Positions 15,229-25,000 of a stretch of DNA of 64,000 nucleotides are shown piece after piece. Every line of letters starts with the position of its first letter. Position 1 is the first letter of the stretch. The stretch lies in contig NZ_JARUBL010000001.1 of NCBI RefSeq assembly GCF_029626155.1, positions 3,073,501 through 3,137,500 of the forward strand, given 5' to 3'. Origin of the DNA: Solwaraspora sp. WMMD1047 (GTDB taxonomy: Bacteria > Actinomycetota > Actinomycetes > Mycobacteriales > Micromonosporaceae). The position numbers and the translations under genes were made by a program. The notes beneath the pieces were generated by a model, which saw nothing but the letters and a program-made list of their open reading frames with translations, ran no database searches and was not told where the DNA came from.

Positions 15229-17223
15229 ATGGCGCAACGATCGGTCTTCACCCGAGCAGTCCTCACCCGGGCCCGGGTGGCCGCCCTGGTCGCGATCGGG
15301 CTGACGGCGCTGGGCCTCGGGTATCTCAGCCTGCCCGACGGCACCGGCCCGACCGTGCCCGACGGCGCCCGGGCCGGAGATCTCACCATGACGGGCTGCA
15401 CCTACGACACCGAGGCGGGCAGCCTCGACGCGGAGTGCGGCACCCTGGTGGTCCCGGAGAACCGGCGGGACCCCGGATCCGACCTGATCGCGCTGCCGGT
15501 CATCCGGATCCGAGCCACCGGCGCGGAACCGGCCGAGCCGATCTTCCGACTGGAGGGCGGCCCCGGCGAGACGAACATGAGGTTCGCGGAGGCGAGCCGC
15601 CTGGTCGACCGCCACGATGTGGTCCTGGTCGGCTACCGCGGCGTCGACGGTTCGACGGTGCTCGACTGCCCGGAGGTCGAGTCGGCGCTGCGGCGGTCGG
15701 CCGACCTCACCGGCGAGGAATCGACGCGCCGGTACGCGGAGGCGTTCGCCACCTGCGCCCGCCGGCTGGCCGGTGCGGGCATCGACCTCGACGGCTACTC
15801 GTTGCCGCAGCGGGTCGACGATCTCGAGGCGGCCCGGCAGGCCCTCGGCTACCAGCGGATCCACCTGCTTAGCGAGAGCGCGGGAACCCGGACCGCGATG
15901 ATCTACGCGTGGCGGTACCCGGACTCGATCCGCCGATCGGTGATGATCGCGGTCAACCCGCCGGGCCACTTCTGGTGGGATCCGGCGATCACCGACGACC
16001 AGCTCGACCACTATGCCGCGCTCTGCGCCCGCGACGACGGCTGCGCCGCCCGCACCGACGACCTCGCCGCCACCATGGCCGTCACCGCCGGTGATCCACC
16101 CGACCGCTGGCTGTTCCTGCCGATCAAGGCGGGCAACGTCCGGGCGGGAACCCTGTTCGGCCTGTTCCACACCACCGGGGCGGCGGCCCCGCTGAACGCG
16201 CCGACCATGTTCGACGCCTGGCTGGCCGCCGCCGGCGGCGACCCGAGCGGGCTCTGGGCCACCTCGCTGCTGACCAGCGTGATCTTCCCGGGCGCGTTCG
16301 TCTGGGGCGAGTTCGCCGCCTCCGGAATCATCGACGCCGGGGCCGTCGACGCCCACTACGCGGCCGGCGGCGACCCCGGCTCGGTTCTCGGCAACGCCGC
16401 CACCGACTTCCTGTGGGGCGGCGGCCGGCTCACCGGGGCGTGGCCGGCGAGCCCGGACTATGTGGACTACCGGCGGGTGCGGCCGACCGAGGTCGAGACC
16501 CTCCTGGTCGGTGGCACGGTCGACTTCTCGACCCCGCCACGGCTCGCCACCGACGAACTGCTGCCCGCGCTGCCGAACGGGCGGCAGGTCATCCTGGCCG
16601 AACTCGGGCACACCACCGACTTCTGGAGCTACCAGCCCGACGCCAGCACCCGGTTGCTGACCGCGTACCTCGAAAACGGCGCGGTGGACGACTCCCGCTA
16701 CCGGACCCGCCCGGTCGACTTCGACATCGAATCCGTCAGCCTCCCCACCATCGCGCGGATCCTGTTCGGCACCCTGGCCGGCCTCGGCCTGGCCGCCGTC
16801 GTGCTGCTCGGCGGGATGGCGCGGCGGGTACGCCGCCGGGGCCGGCTCGGAACGCGGGCCAGCGGCTGGCTGCGTTGCCTCGCCCCGGTGGTCGTCGGCC
16901 TGGGCGGCTGGTCAGTCGCGGTACTGATCGGCTCCGGCAGGTGGCCAGGACTGTTCGTCGGCGGCCGGTGGCTGGTGGTGCTCTCCGTCGGCATCGCCGC
17001 CGGGCTCGCCACCTTCGTGGCCTGGGTCCACCGGGACGCCAGTCGCGGGACCCGGTGGGCCGGCCTGGCGGCGGCACTGGCCGGTTCGCTGCTCGGCGGC
17101 TGGTTCGGGTTCCACGCCGTCGAGGACGTCGCCGCCCTGGCGACCACGATCGTCGGCGCGACCGCCACCGCCAACCTCGCGTTGCTCCTCATCGACCTGC
17201 GCCGGGACGTTGTGGTGAGGTAG
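15229..17223 (+). CDS. Membrane-anchored alpha/beta-hydrolase (TAP-like)
   Basis: 664 residues. An N-terminal signal anchor (~15-33, VAALVAIGLTALGLGYLSL) is followed by an exported alpha/beta-hydrolase: oxyanion region IFRLEGGPGETN, nucleophile elbow LLSESAGT (Ser ~217), and the late acid/His pair around VGGTVDFSTPP and LAELGHTTDF. This matches secreted tripeptidyl-aminopeptidase-like hydrolases. Residues ~505-660 add about four or five membrane helices, an unusual extension. The ATG at 15229 is chosen because of the -10 box seven bases before it. The kinase gene follows four bases after its stop, so the hydrolase is probably cotranscribed with, and perhaps sensed by, the two-component system. 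Confidence 0.8.
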   Translation: MAQRSVFTRAVLTRARVAALVAIGLTALGLGYLSLPDGTGPTVPDGARAGDLTMTGCTYDTEAGSLDAECGTLVVPENRRDPGSDLIALPVIRIRATGAEPAEPIFRLEGGPGETNMRFAEASRLVDRHDVVLVGYRGVDGSTVLDCPEVESALRRSADLTGEESTRRYAEAFATCARRLAGAGIDLDGYSLPQRVDDLEAARQALGYQRIHLLSESAGTRTAMIYAWRYPDSIRRSVMIAVNPPGHFWWDPAITDDQLDHYAALCARDDGCAARTDDLAATMAVTAGDPPDRWLFLPIKAGNVRAGTLFGLFHTTGAAAPLNAPTMFDAWLAAAGGDPSGLWATSLLTSVIFPGAFVWGEFAASGIIDAGAVDAHYAAGGDPGSVLGNAATDFLWGGGRLTGAWPASPDYVDYRRVRPTEVETLLVGGTVDFSTPPRLATDELLPALPNGRQVILAELGHTTDFWSYQPDASTRLLTAYLENGAVDDSRYRTRPVDFDIESVSLPTIARILFGTLAGLGLAAVVLLGGMARRVRRRGRLGTRASGWLRCLAPVVVGLGGWSVAVLIGSGRWPGLFVGGRWLVVLSVGIAAGLATFVAWVHRDASRGTRWAGLAAALAGSLLGGWFGFHAVEDVAALATTIVGATATANLALLLIDLRRDVVVR

Positions 17224-17227
17224 CCGG

Positions 17228-18319
17228 GTGGCCGTTTCCCTGCCGCGGGTGCCGGCGGTCGACCTCGCGCTGGCCGGCGTCGCGTTGACGGCGCTTGTCG
17301 GGCAACGGATCGCCGTGGCGCCGGCCCTCGGCGGGAAGCTGCCCGTCGCGTTGGCACTCTCCGTGGTGATCGCCGGATCCCTCGCCGTGCGGCGCCGGGT
17401 CCCACTGGCCGGATACCTGTCGGGGTCGGTGGCGCTGTCGGCCGAGGCGCTGTGGGTGCAGGCCGACCCGGTGGCGCCCTACGTGAACCTGATCGGGCTC
17501 TACTCCCTGGGCCTGTACGGCACCGGGCGGCGGGCACTGTGGGGGCCGGTGCTCGTCCTGCCGGCGGTGCTGGCGTACTTCAGTAACGTGCCGGCACCCT
17601 GGTCGGCGCCGGCCGGGGTGGTGTTCGTGTGGCTGCTGGCGTGGGGGGCCGGCTACGGCAGTGCTCGGCGGCGGGAGCGGCAGGCGGCGGCGCGGCGACG
17701 GCTGCGCCGGGCGGCGGTCGCCAGCGAGCGGACCCGGATCGCCCGGGAGCTGCACGACCTGGTCGGTCACACGGTCAACGTCATGCTGGTGCGGGTCGGC
17801 GCGGCCCGGGTGGTCCTGGACCGCGCGCCGGAGCAGGCCCGGGACATACTGCGGGGCGTGGAGCAGACCGGCCGGGAGGCCCTCGACGAGCTGGACCTGA
17901 TGCTCGGCACCCTCCGCGACGGTGACGAGACGGCACCCGCCCCGCCCGGCCTCGCCGAGCTGCCGCGCCTCGCCCAGCGGATGACCCGGGCGGGCATGAC
18001 GGTGTCGCTGCGGGTCGACCCGGCCGGCCCGCCGCTGCCGGGCAGCCTCGACCTGTCGGCGTACCGGATCGTGCAGGAAGCCCTCACCAACGCGCTGCGG
18101 CACGGGCAGGCGGGCGCCGCCCGGGTCCGGGTCGGTCGCGACCCGCGACGCCTGGAACTGGAGATCTGCGACGACGGGCGGGGCCCGGAACCCGGCTACC
18201 AGCCCGGCCGCGGGCTGCTGGGGATCGCCGAGCGGGCCGCCCTCTTCGGCGGCCGGCTGGAACACGGCCCGGGTGCCACCGGTGGTTTCCGGGTCCGGGC
18301 GGTGCTTTTCCTGCCATGA
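17228..18319 (+). CDS. Sensor histidine kinase (NarL/DesK class)
   Basis: 363 residues starting at a GTG. Four or five membrane helices occupy residues ~10-145, followed by a HisKA_3 dimerisation region with the phospho-acceptor in IARELHDLVGHTVNVML (His ~177) and an HATPase domain with N box QEALTNALRHG and G box GRGPEPGYQPGRGLLGI. This is the usual partner of LuxR-type response regulators; the signal is presumably membrane-related, as there is no extracellular domain. It overlaps the regulator gene by four bases (ATGA). Confidence 0.92.
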   Translation: MAVSLPRVPAVDLALAGVALTALVGQRIAVAPALGGKLPVALALSVVIAGSLAVRRRVPLAGYLSGSVALSAEALWVQADPVAPYVNLIGLYSLGLYGTGRRALWGPVLVLPAVLAYFSNVPAPWSAPAGVVFVWLLAWGAGYGSARRRERQAAARRRLRRAAVASERTRIARELHDLVGHTVNVMLVRVGAARVVLDRAPEQARDILRGVEQTGREALDELDLMLGTLRDGDETAPAPPGLAELPRLAQRMTRAGMTVSLRVDPAGPPLPGSLDLSAYRIVQEALTNALRHGQAGAARVRVGRDPRRLELEICDDGRGPEPGYQPGRGLLGIAERAALFGGRLEHGPGATGGFRVRAVLFLP

Positions 18320-18984
18320 CCGTACGGGTGCTGCTGGCCGACGACGACGCGCTGCTGCGGGCCGGCCTTGACGTGGTGCTCGATGCCGCGGACGGCATCG
18401 ACGTGGTCGGCGAGGCGGCCGACGGCCTGCGGGCGGTCGAACAGTGCCGGTCGCTCAACCCGGACGTCGTGCTGATGGACGTCCGGATGCCGGGCGTCGA
18501 CGGCATCGAGGCCACCCGCCGGATCGTCGCCGCCGGCCTGCCGACCCGGGTGCTGGTGCTCTCCACGTTCCGCCACGACGAGTACGTGTGGGGTGCGCTG
18601 CGCGCGGGCGCCAGCGGCTTCCTGCTCAAACGGGCCTCGCCGGAACGGCTCGTGGACGCGGTGCGGACGGTGGCCGCCGGGGACACCCTGCTGGACCCGT
18701 CGGTCACCCGCGACCTGGTGGAGCACTTCGTCCGGCGATCCCCGGTCGGGTCCACGGTCAGCACCGAGGCCGCCGGCCGGTTGTCCGGGCTGACCCCTCG
18801 GGAGATCCAGGTGCTGCGGCTGGTCGCCGAGGGGTACTCGAACGAGGAGATCGCCGAGCTGCTCGTCATCGCGGAGTCGACCGCGAAGACCCACGTGAAG
18901 CGGGTACTCGCCAAGATCGGCGCCCGGGACCGCGCCCAGGCGGTGGTCCTCGCCTACCGGGCCGGCCTGGTGGCTCCGGCCTGA
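18316..18984 (+). CDS. LuxR-type response regulator
   Basis: 222 residues: receiver domain (VRVLLADDDALLRAGLD; phospho-acceptor Asp ~55 in VVLMDVRMPGVDG; VLVLSTFRHDEYVW) and a C-terminal LuxR helix-turn-helix (LTPREIQVLRLVAEGYSNEEI, TAKTHVKRVLAKIGARDR). All phosphorylation residues are present. Together with the overlapping kinase it forms a complete two-component system; its targets are unknown, the operon with the hydrolase being one candidate. Confidence 0.95.
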   Translation: MTVRVLLADDDALLRAGLDVVLDAADGIDVVGEAADGLRAVEQCRSLNPDVVLMDVRMPGVDGIEATRRIVAAGLPTRVLVLSTFRHDEYVWGALRAGASGFLLKRASPERLVDAVRTVAAGDTLLDPSVTRDLVEHFVRRSPVGSTVSTEAAGRLSGLTPREIQVLRLVAEGYSNEEIAELLVIAESTAKTHVKRVLAKIGARDRAQAVVLAYRAGLVAPA

Positions 18985-18990
18985 CGGCCG

Positions 18991-19020
18991 TTCAGACACC
19001 TCGGGTGATCGCAGTAGCAT
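18991..19020 (+). promoter_or_regulatory. Putative promoter of the helicase operon
   Basis: TTCAGA (18991-18996) and TAGCAT (19015-19020) are 18 bases apart. Transcription would begin near 19027, where GTG opens a four-codon frame (stop 19039-19041) overlapping the helicase ATG as ATGA. Confidence 0.4.
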
Positions 19021-19037
19021 GCTGCGGTGACCGCGTC

Positions 19038-22000
19038 ATGAGGCCGACCATCGCCGCCGAGACCCTGCGTTCGACCCTGACGCAGTACCTCGCGACCACG
19101 TTCGGGCTGAGCGAGGACGGGGTCCGCGACGGGCTGGAACGCTTCCTGTCCCACCCCGAGCAGGGCATCTTCCGCGGGCCGTACCTGCGGATCCGGACCC
19201 CGTTCCGGCCCGCGTCCGGTGACTGGCGGGCAGACCTGGACTGGGCGCCGGCCGGCTTCACGCCCTACCTGCACCAGGCGCGGGCCTTCCGCCGGCTCTC
19301 GACCCGGGACGGGGCGGCCGAACCGACGCTGATCACCACCGGCACCGGCTCCGGCAAGACCGAGTCGTTCCTGATCCCGGTGCTCGACCACTGCCGCCGC
19401 GAGCGCGCCCGGGGCCGGACCGGGATCAAGGCGATCCTGCTCTACCCGATGAACGCGCTCGCCACCGACCAGACCAACCGGATCGACGACCTGCTGGCCG
19501 ACCCGGCGCTGAGCCAGGTCACCGCCGGGCTCTACATCGGCGACGTGGCCGCCGAGGAGCCGCCGCGGGTGCTGGTGCGGCGCTCCGAGATGCGCCGCAC
19601 CCCGCCGGACATCCTGATCACCAACTACAAGATGCTCGACCTGCTGCTGCAACGCGCCGACGACCTGCCGCTGTGGGAGGGCGCCGACCCGGCGTACGTG
19701 GTGCTTGACGAGTTTCACAGCTACGACGGCGCGCAGGGTACCGACGTGGCGATGCTGCTGCGGCGGCTCGCCGCCGCGCTCGGGCTGGCCCGGCCGGACC
19801 GGCCGCTCGGGCCGATCTGCCCGGTGGCCACCTCCGCGACCCTCGGCGAGGGCGGCGGCCGGGACGGGCGCACCGCCATCCGGGAGGTCGCCGAGCAGGT
19901 CTTCGGGGTCGCCTTCGACGACGCCTCGGTGGTCGGCGAGGACCGCTACGAGCCGGCCGAGTTCGTCGCCCGGCAGGACTTCAACCTGCCGCTGCCCAGC
20001 CCCGAGGAGCTGGCCGCCGCCACCGGGTCCGACGACGCTGCCGAGCTGCTGCTCGGTGAGCGCTGCGCCGACGACCCGGTCCGGCTCGGCGCGCTGCTGC
20101 GCCGGCACCCGCTGACCAAGGCGGTGCTCGACGCCCTCGGACCCCGGCCGCGCACCCTCGGCGAGGTCATCGACGTGCTGCCCCGCAAGAACGCCACCGG
20201 CTGGGGCAGCGCCATGAAGACCCGGCCGGAGATCACCGCCCGCGCGCTGGCCCGCTTCGTCGGCCTGCTCTCGCTCGCCCAGAATCCCGACGACCCCGGC
20301 CGACCCCTGCTCAACATCGAAACCCACCTCTGGGTACGGGCGGTCTCCCGACTGCTGCGCGGCGTCTCCCGGCAGACCATGTTCGGCTGGTACGGCGAAC
20401 CGCGCCGCCAACTGGAGTTCTCCACCTCCGACCTCGACGCCGTCGTCGCCGACGCCCGCCACCAGCTGCTGCCCGCCATCTACTGCCGGCACTGCGGCCG
20501 GTCCGGCTGGGCGGCGATGTCCCCGGAACGCGACCCGCAGGAGCTGGAGACCGACCCCGACAAGGTCTACCGGGCCAGCGTGGGCCGCGACAAGCGGCGC
20601 GTCCGGGCCTTCATCGCCGCCACCGACGACGAGGTACGCCGCCGCACCCGCGGCCTGCTGGTGCTGGAGTACGGCACCCGGGTCCGCCCCCTCGACCCGG
20701 ACCGCGACCGGGAGACGACCGATGACACGGTGATCGTGCTCGGCGACCTGACCGGCGTCGACGCCGCCGAGAAGGACCGCTGCCCCTCCTGCCAACTGGA
20801 CCACGGCATCCGCTTCCTCGGCGCCGGCCTGGCCACCCTCGCCTCGGTGGCCATCACCCAGCTCTTCACCGGCGGCGAACTGGGCGCCGACGAGGCCAAG
20901 ACGCTGCTGTTCAACGACTCCGTCCAGGACGCCGCGCACCGCGCCGGCTTCGTCGCCAACCGCTCGTACGGCTTCTCGCTGCGCTCGCTGCTCGCCGACC
21001 AGCTCCGGCCCGGCGAGCCGGTCGGGCTCGACGAACTGCTCGCAGGCATGGTCAAGGCCGCCGCCGACCGGGCGGTGCTGTCCAGTGTGGTCCCACCCGA
21101 CCTGCACGACCAGCCCGGCGTCGACGGCCTGCTGGCCGGCGAGCACACCGGCGAACGCGAGACCTGGACGCTGATCAGCGAACGGCTCGTCTTCGCCGCC
21201 GTGATGGAGACCGGGCTGCGCGCCCGGCAGGGCCGCACCCTGGAACTGACCCGCAGCGTCGCCGTCGAGGTCGCGCTCGAAGACCCGGCGCGCGCCGCCG
21301 CGATCTGCCGGGACGTGCACCGCACCGGCACCGCGCAGCTCAGCGACCCGCCACCGGACGACGCCCGCTACCTCGCCTTCCTGCGCGGGCTGCTGGAACG
21401 GCTGCGGACCCGGGGGGCGGTCTACCACGAGTGGCTGCGGCCGTACCTGCGGCGCGGCGGCGCCCGGTGGCAGATCTGGGGTGGCCGCCCACCCGGCATG
21501 CCCGCCTTCCCGCGCGGACTGTCCGCGCCGGCCTTCCTGCTGGCCACCCCGAAGTCCCGCTCCGAGTTCGACGCGATCGCCGCCCGCGGCAACTGGTACC
21601 AGGACTGGACCAGCCGCTGCCTCGGCCTGGAGCCGGGCGACGCGGCCGGCTACCTCAGCCGGCTGCTGCCCGCCCTGGCCGCCGACCACATCGTCGCCGC
21701 CGACACCTGCGACGACGGCAACACCGTGTACGGGCTGCTCCCCGGCCACCTACGGGTCACCCGGCTGACCGACCCGGCGGCCGTCGTCGCCGGGATCGGC
21801 TGCGACACCTGCCACTGGCAGCAGACCGAACACCCCGACCGGGTCGACGACTGGACCGGCCAGCCGTGCCGGCAGTACCGCTGCCCCGGCCGGCTGCGCG
21901 CCGCCCCCGACGAGACCGCGCCGGACGACTACTACCGCCGGCTCTACCTGGAACGCCCGGTGTTCCGGGTGGTCACCGGCGAACACACCGGCATGCTCAC

Positions 22001-25000
22001 CCGCGCCCAGCGGGAAACCGTCGAGCGGCAGTTCCGCGACGGCGACCGCTACACCGACCCGAACGTGCTCTCCTGCACCCCGACGCTGGAGATGGGCATC
22101 GACATCGGCGCCCTCTCCGCCGTGGTGCTCGCCTCGCTGCCGCACGGGCCGGCCAACTACGTGCAGCGGGCCGGCCGCGCCGGCCGCCGCAGCGGCAACG
22201 CGTTCGTGCTCACCCTGATCGGCCGCACCGAACGGGACCGCTACTACCTCACCGAGCCGCGCGACATGATCGCCGGGCAGATCGTGCCGCCCGGCTGCTT
22301 CCTCTCCGCCGTGGAGATCCTGCGCCGGCAGTACCTGGCCCACCTGATCGACCTGGCCGCCCGCAACCGGTTGCCCGGCGTACTGCCGCTGCCCCGCCGC
22401 GCCCACGTGCTCTTCGGCCGCGGCGGCTGGCTGCCCGGGCTCGCCGACGCCGCCCGCCGCGACGGCGACCGGCTGGTGGGGGAGTTCCTGGCCCTCTTCG
22501 GCGACAAGGTGCTGCCCGCCGCCGCCGACGAGCTGCGCGACTTCGCCCGCACCGGGATCGCCGGCCGGGTCACCGAGGCCGGGCACGCCTGGGAGGCCCG
22601 GCTGGCCGACCTGCGCGGCCGGCTGGCCGAGATCGACAAGGCCAGCGGCGGGCTGGTCGGCACCGACCCCGACCACGCCCGCGAACTGCGGATGCTCAAG
22701 GCCGAGGCGCGGGCCGTTCGCCGCCGGCTCACCGAGGTCAGCTCCGCCGCCGCCCACGCCACCCTGGTCGAGCTGGGCCTGCTGCCCAACTACGCGCTGA
22801 TCGACAGCCGCACCGCCCTGGAGGCCACCCTCACCTGGGAGGAGCGCGGCGCCGACGGAGACCGCCGGTTCCACACCGAACTACGCGAGTACGACCGGCC
22901 CGCCCGGCAGGCGCTGCACGAACTCGCCCCCGGCAACAACTACTACGTACGCGGCTACCGGCACGAGATCTCCGGGCTCGACGTCGGCACCGCCGACCGG
23001 CCCGCGTACCGGCAGTGGCGGATCTGCGCCAGGTGCGGCTACGTCCGCACCCGCCCGGCCGTCGAGCCGATCGCCGAGTGCCCGCGCTGCCGGGACACCG
23101 GCATCGCCGACCACGGGCGGCTGTTCAACGTGCTCCAGCCGACCCGGGTGCTCAGCCGGGACAAACGCGACGACGCCCGGATCCGCGACGACAGCGACGA
23201 CCGGGAACACCGCTGGTACGCCGGCACCGTCGCGGTCGACATCGACCCGGCCCAGGTCGAACAGTCGTGGCGGCACGCCAGCCAGACCTTCGGCGTGGAC
23301 TACAGCCGGCGGGCCATGATCCGGCACTTCAACCTCGGCGCCCAGCGGTTCGACCGGCCCGCCGAACCGTTCGCCGGCGACGAGGTACGCCTCAACCCGT
23401 TCCACACCTGCACCGCCTGCGGCGGCACCACCGTCGACGGGGAGCCGGCGGTCAGCCAGGAACTCGCCGCGCACGCCTCCGGCTCGGCGGTGCTGCCCGG
23501 GGCCGAGCACCACCGGCCGTGGTGCCCGTACCGCCGCTCGCCGGCCGGCCCGGCCGCTCACGTCGGCCTGATCCTCGCCCACGAACTGCAGACCGAGGCG
23601 CTGCGCATCCTGATCCCGGCGGTGACCGCCGCCGTCCGGGAACGGCTGGTCTCCTTCGCCGCCGCCGTCCGGCTCGGCATCGCCGCCCAGTATGGCGGCG
23701 ACCCGGCCCACCTGCGGGTGGTGCTCGCCGCCATGCCCGACGCCGGTAGCCAGGAGGTCGGCGGCGAGGGCACCCGCAACTTCGTCGTGGTGTACGACAC
23801 CCAGCCGCAGGGCACCGGCTACCTGCACCGGCTCGCCCGGCCCGCCGAGTTCCGGACCGTGCTGGAGCTGGCCCTGACCCGCATCGCCGACTGCGAGTGC
23901 CAGCACGAGGGCCGCCCGGTCTGCCACCGCTGCCTGCTGCGCTACGCCCGGGACGAGGAGTTCGGGCTGATGAGCCGAGCCGAGGCGCTCGGCATGCTGG
24001 ACCGGCTGCTGGCCGGCTGGGACACCCGGACCGCGACCAGCACCGACGAGATCTCCCTGCTGCAGCAGGTGGAGAGCGAGCTGGAGCTGCTCTTCCTCAA
24101 CAAGCTGCTGGCCCACCCCGGGCGGCCCGGCTCCGGGCTGCGCATCGAACGCCGCACCGACCACGACGGCGCCCGGGTCGCCGACCTGACCTTCACCGGC
24201 CCGGACGGGCGCCACCTGACCCGCTGGCAGATGAAGCTGCAGAACACCATCAAGGGCACCCGGCCCGACGTGCACTTCAGACGCCTGGACGCGCCGTCGC
24301 CGGAGGTCGCCGTCTACCTCGACGGCTTCAAATATCACGGCCAGCCGCCGTACAACCGGCTCGCCGACGACGCCGAGAAGCGCGCCCGGCTGCGCGCCCA
24401 CGACTACCTGGTCTTCGCCGCCACCTGGGAGGACGTGCGGACCTGGGGCACCGAGCCGGCGGCCGGCGGGCCGGACCCGGGCCGCTGGTCCCCGTATGGC
24501 GGGGTCAGCCGGCAGGCGGCCCGGGGCAGGTACCGGACCATGCCGGCCGGCGGGGACGCCGAGGAGCTGGAGCGGACGGTCTGGGCCAACCCCGTCGACC
24601 AGTTGCTGTCCTTCCTGGCCGAGCCCGACCTGGACCGGTGGCGGCGCCGGGCCGAGGCGGTCCTCTTCGGACTCTTCAAGCAGGCCCGGGAGAACACGGT
24701 CGCGGACTCCGCCGGGGTCGGGCTGGCCGCGCTCGCGGCACTGCGAGGCGGGCCGCTGCCGGCCGGCACCGGCGGGAAGATCATCGTGGCGCGCGCCGTG
24801 GACGACGCCGGCTGCCCGGTGACGATGATCGTCGACGGGCGGGTGCCCCAGCCGGTCTGGTCGGCGCTGACCCTGATCGACGACTCGCCGGCCGGGGTGC
24901 GGGAGCCGGCCCACCGGGGCCGGTGGGCGGCGTGGCTGACCTGGGGCAACATCATCCAGTTCCTGGCCGCCGGGGACGGCGACGCCGGGCAGCTCGCCAC

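Noticed and set aside
18954..21749. Minus-strand open frame of 931 codons opposite the giant helicase
   Set aside because: It mirrors third-position GC bias of the plus-strand gene; composition is Gly/Val/Gln/Arg-rich with no recognisable domain.
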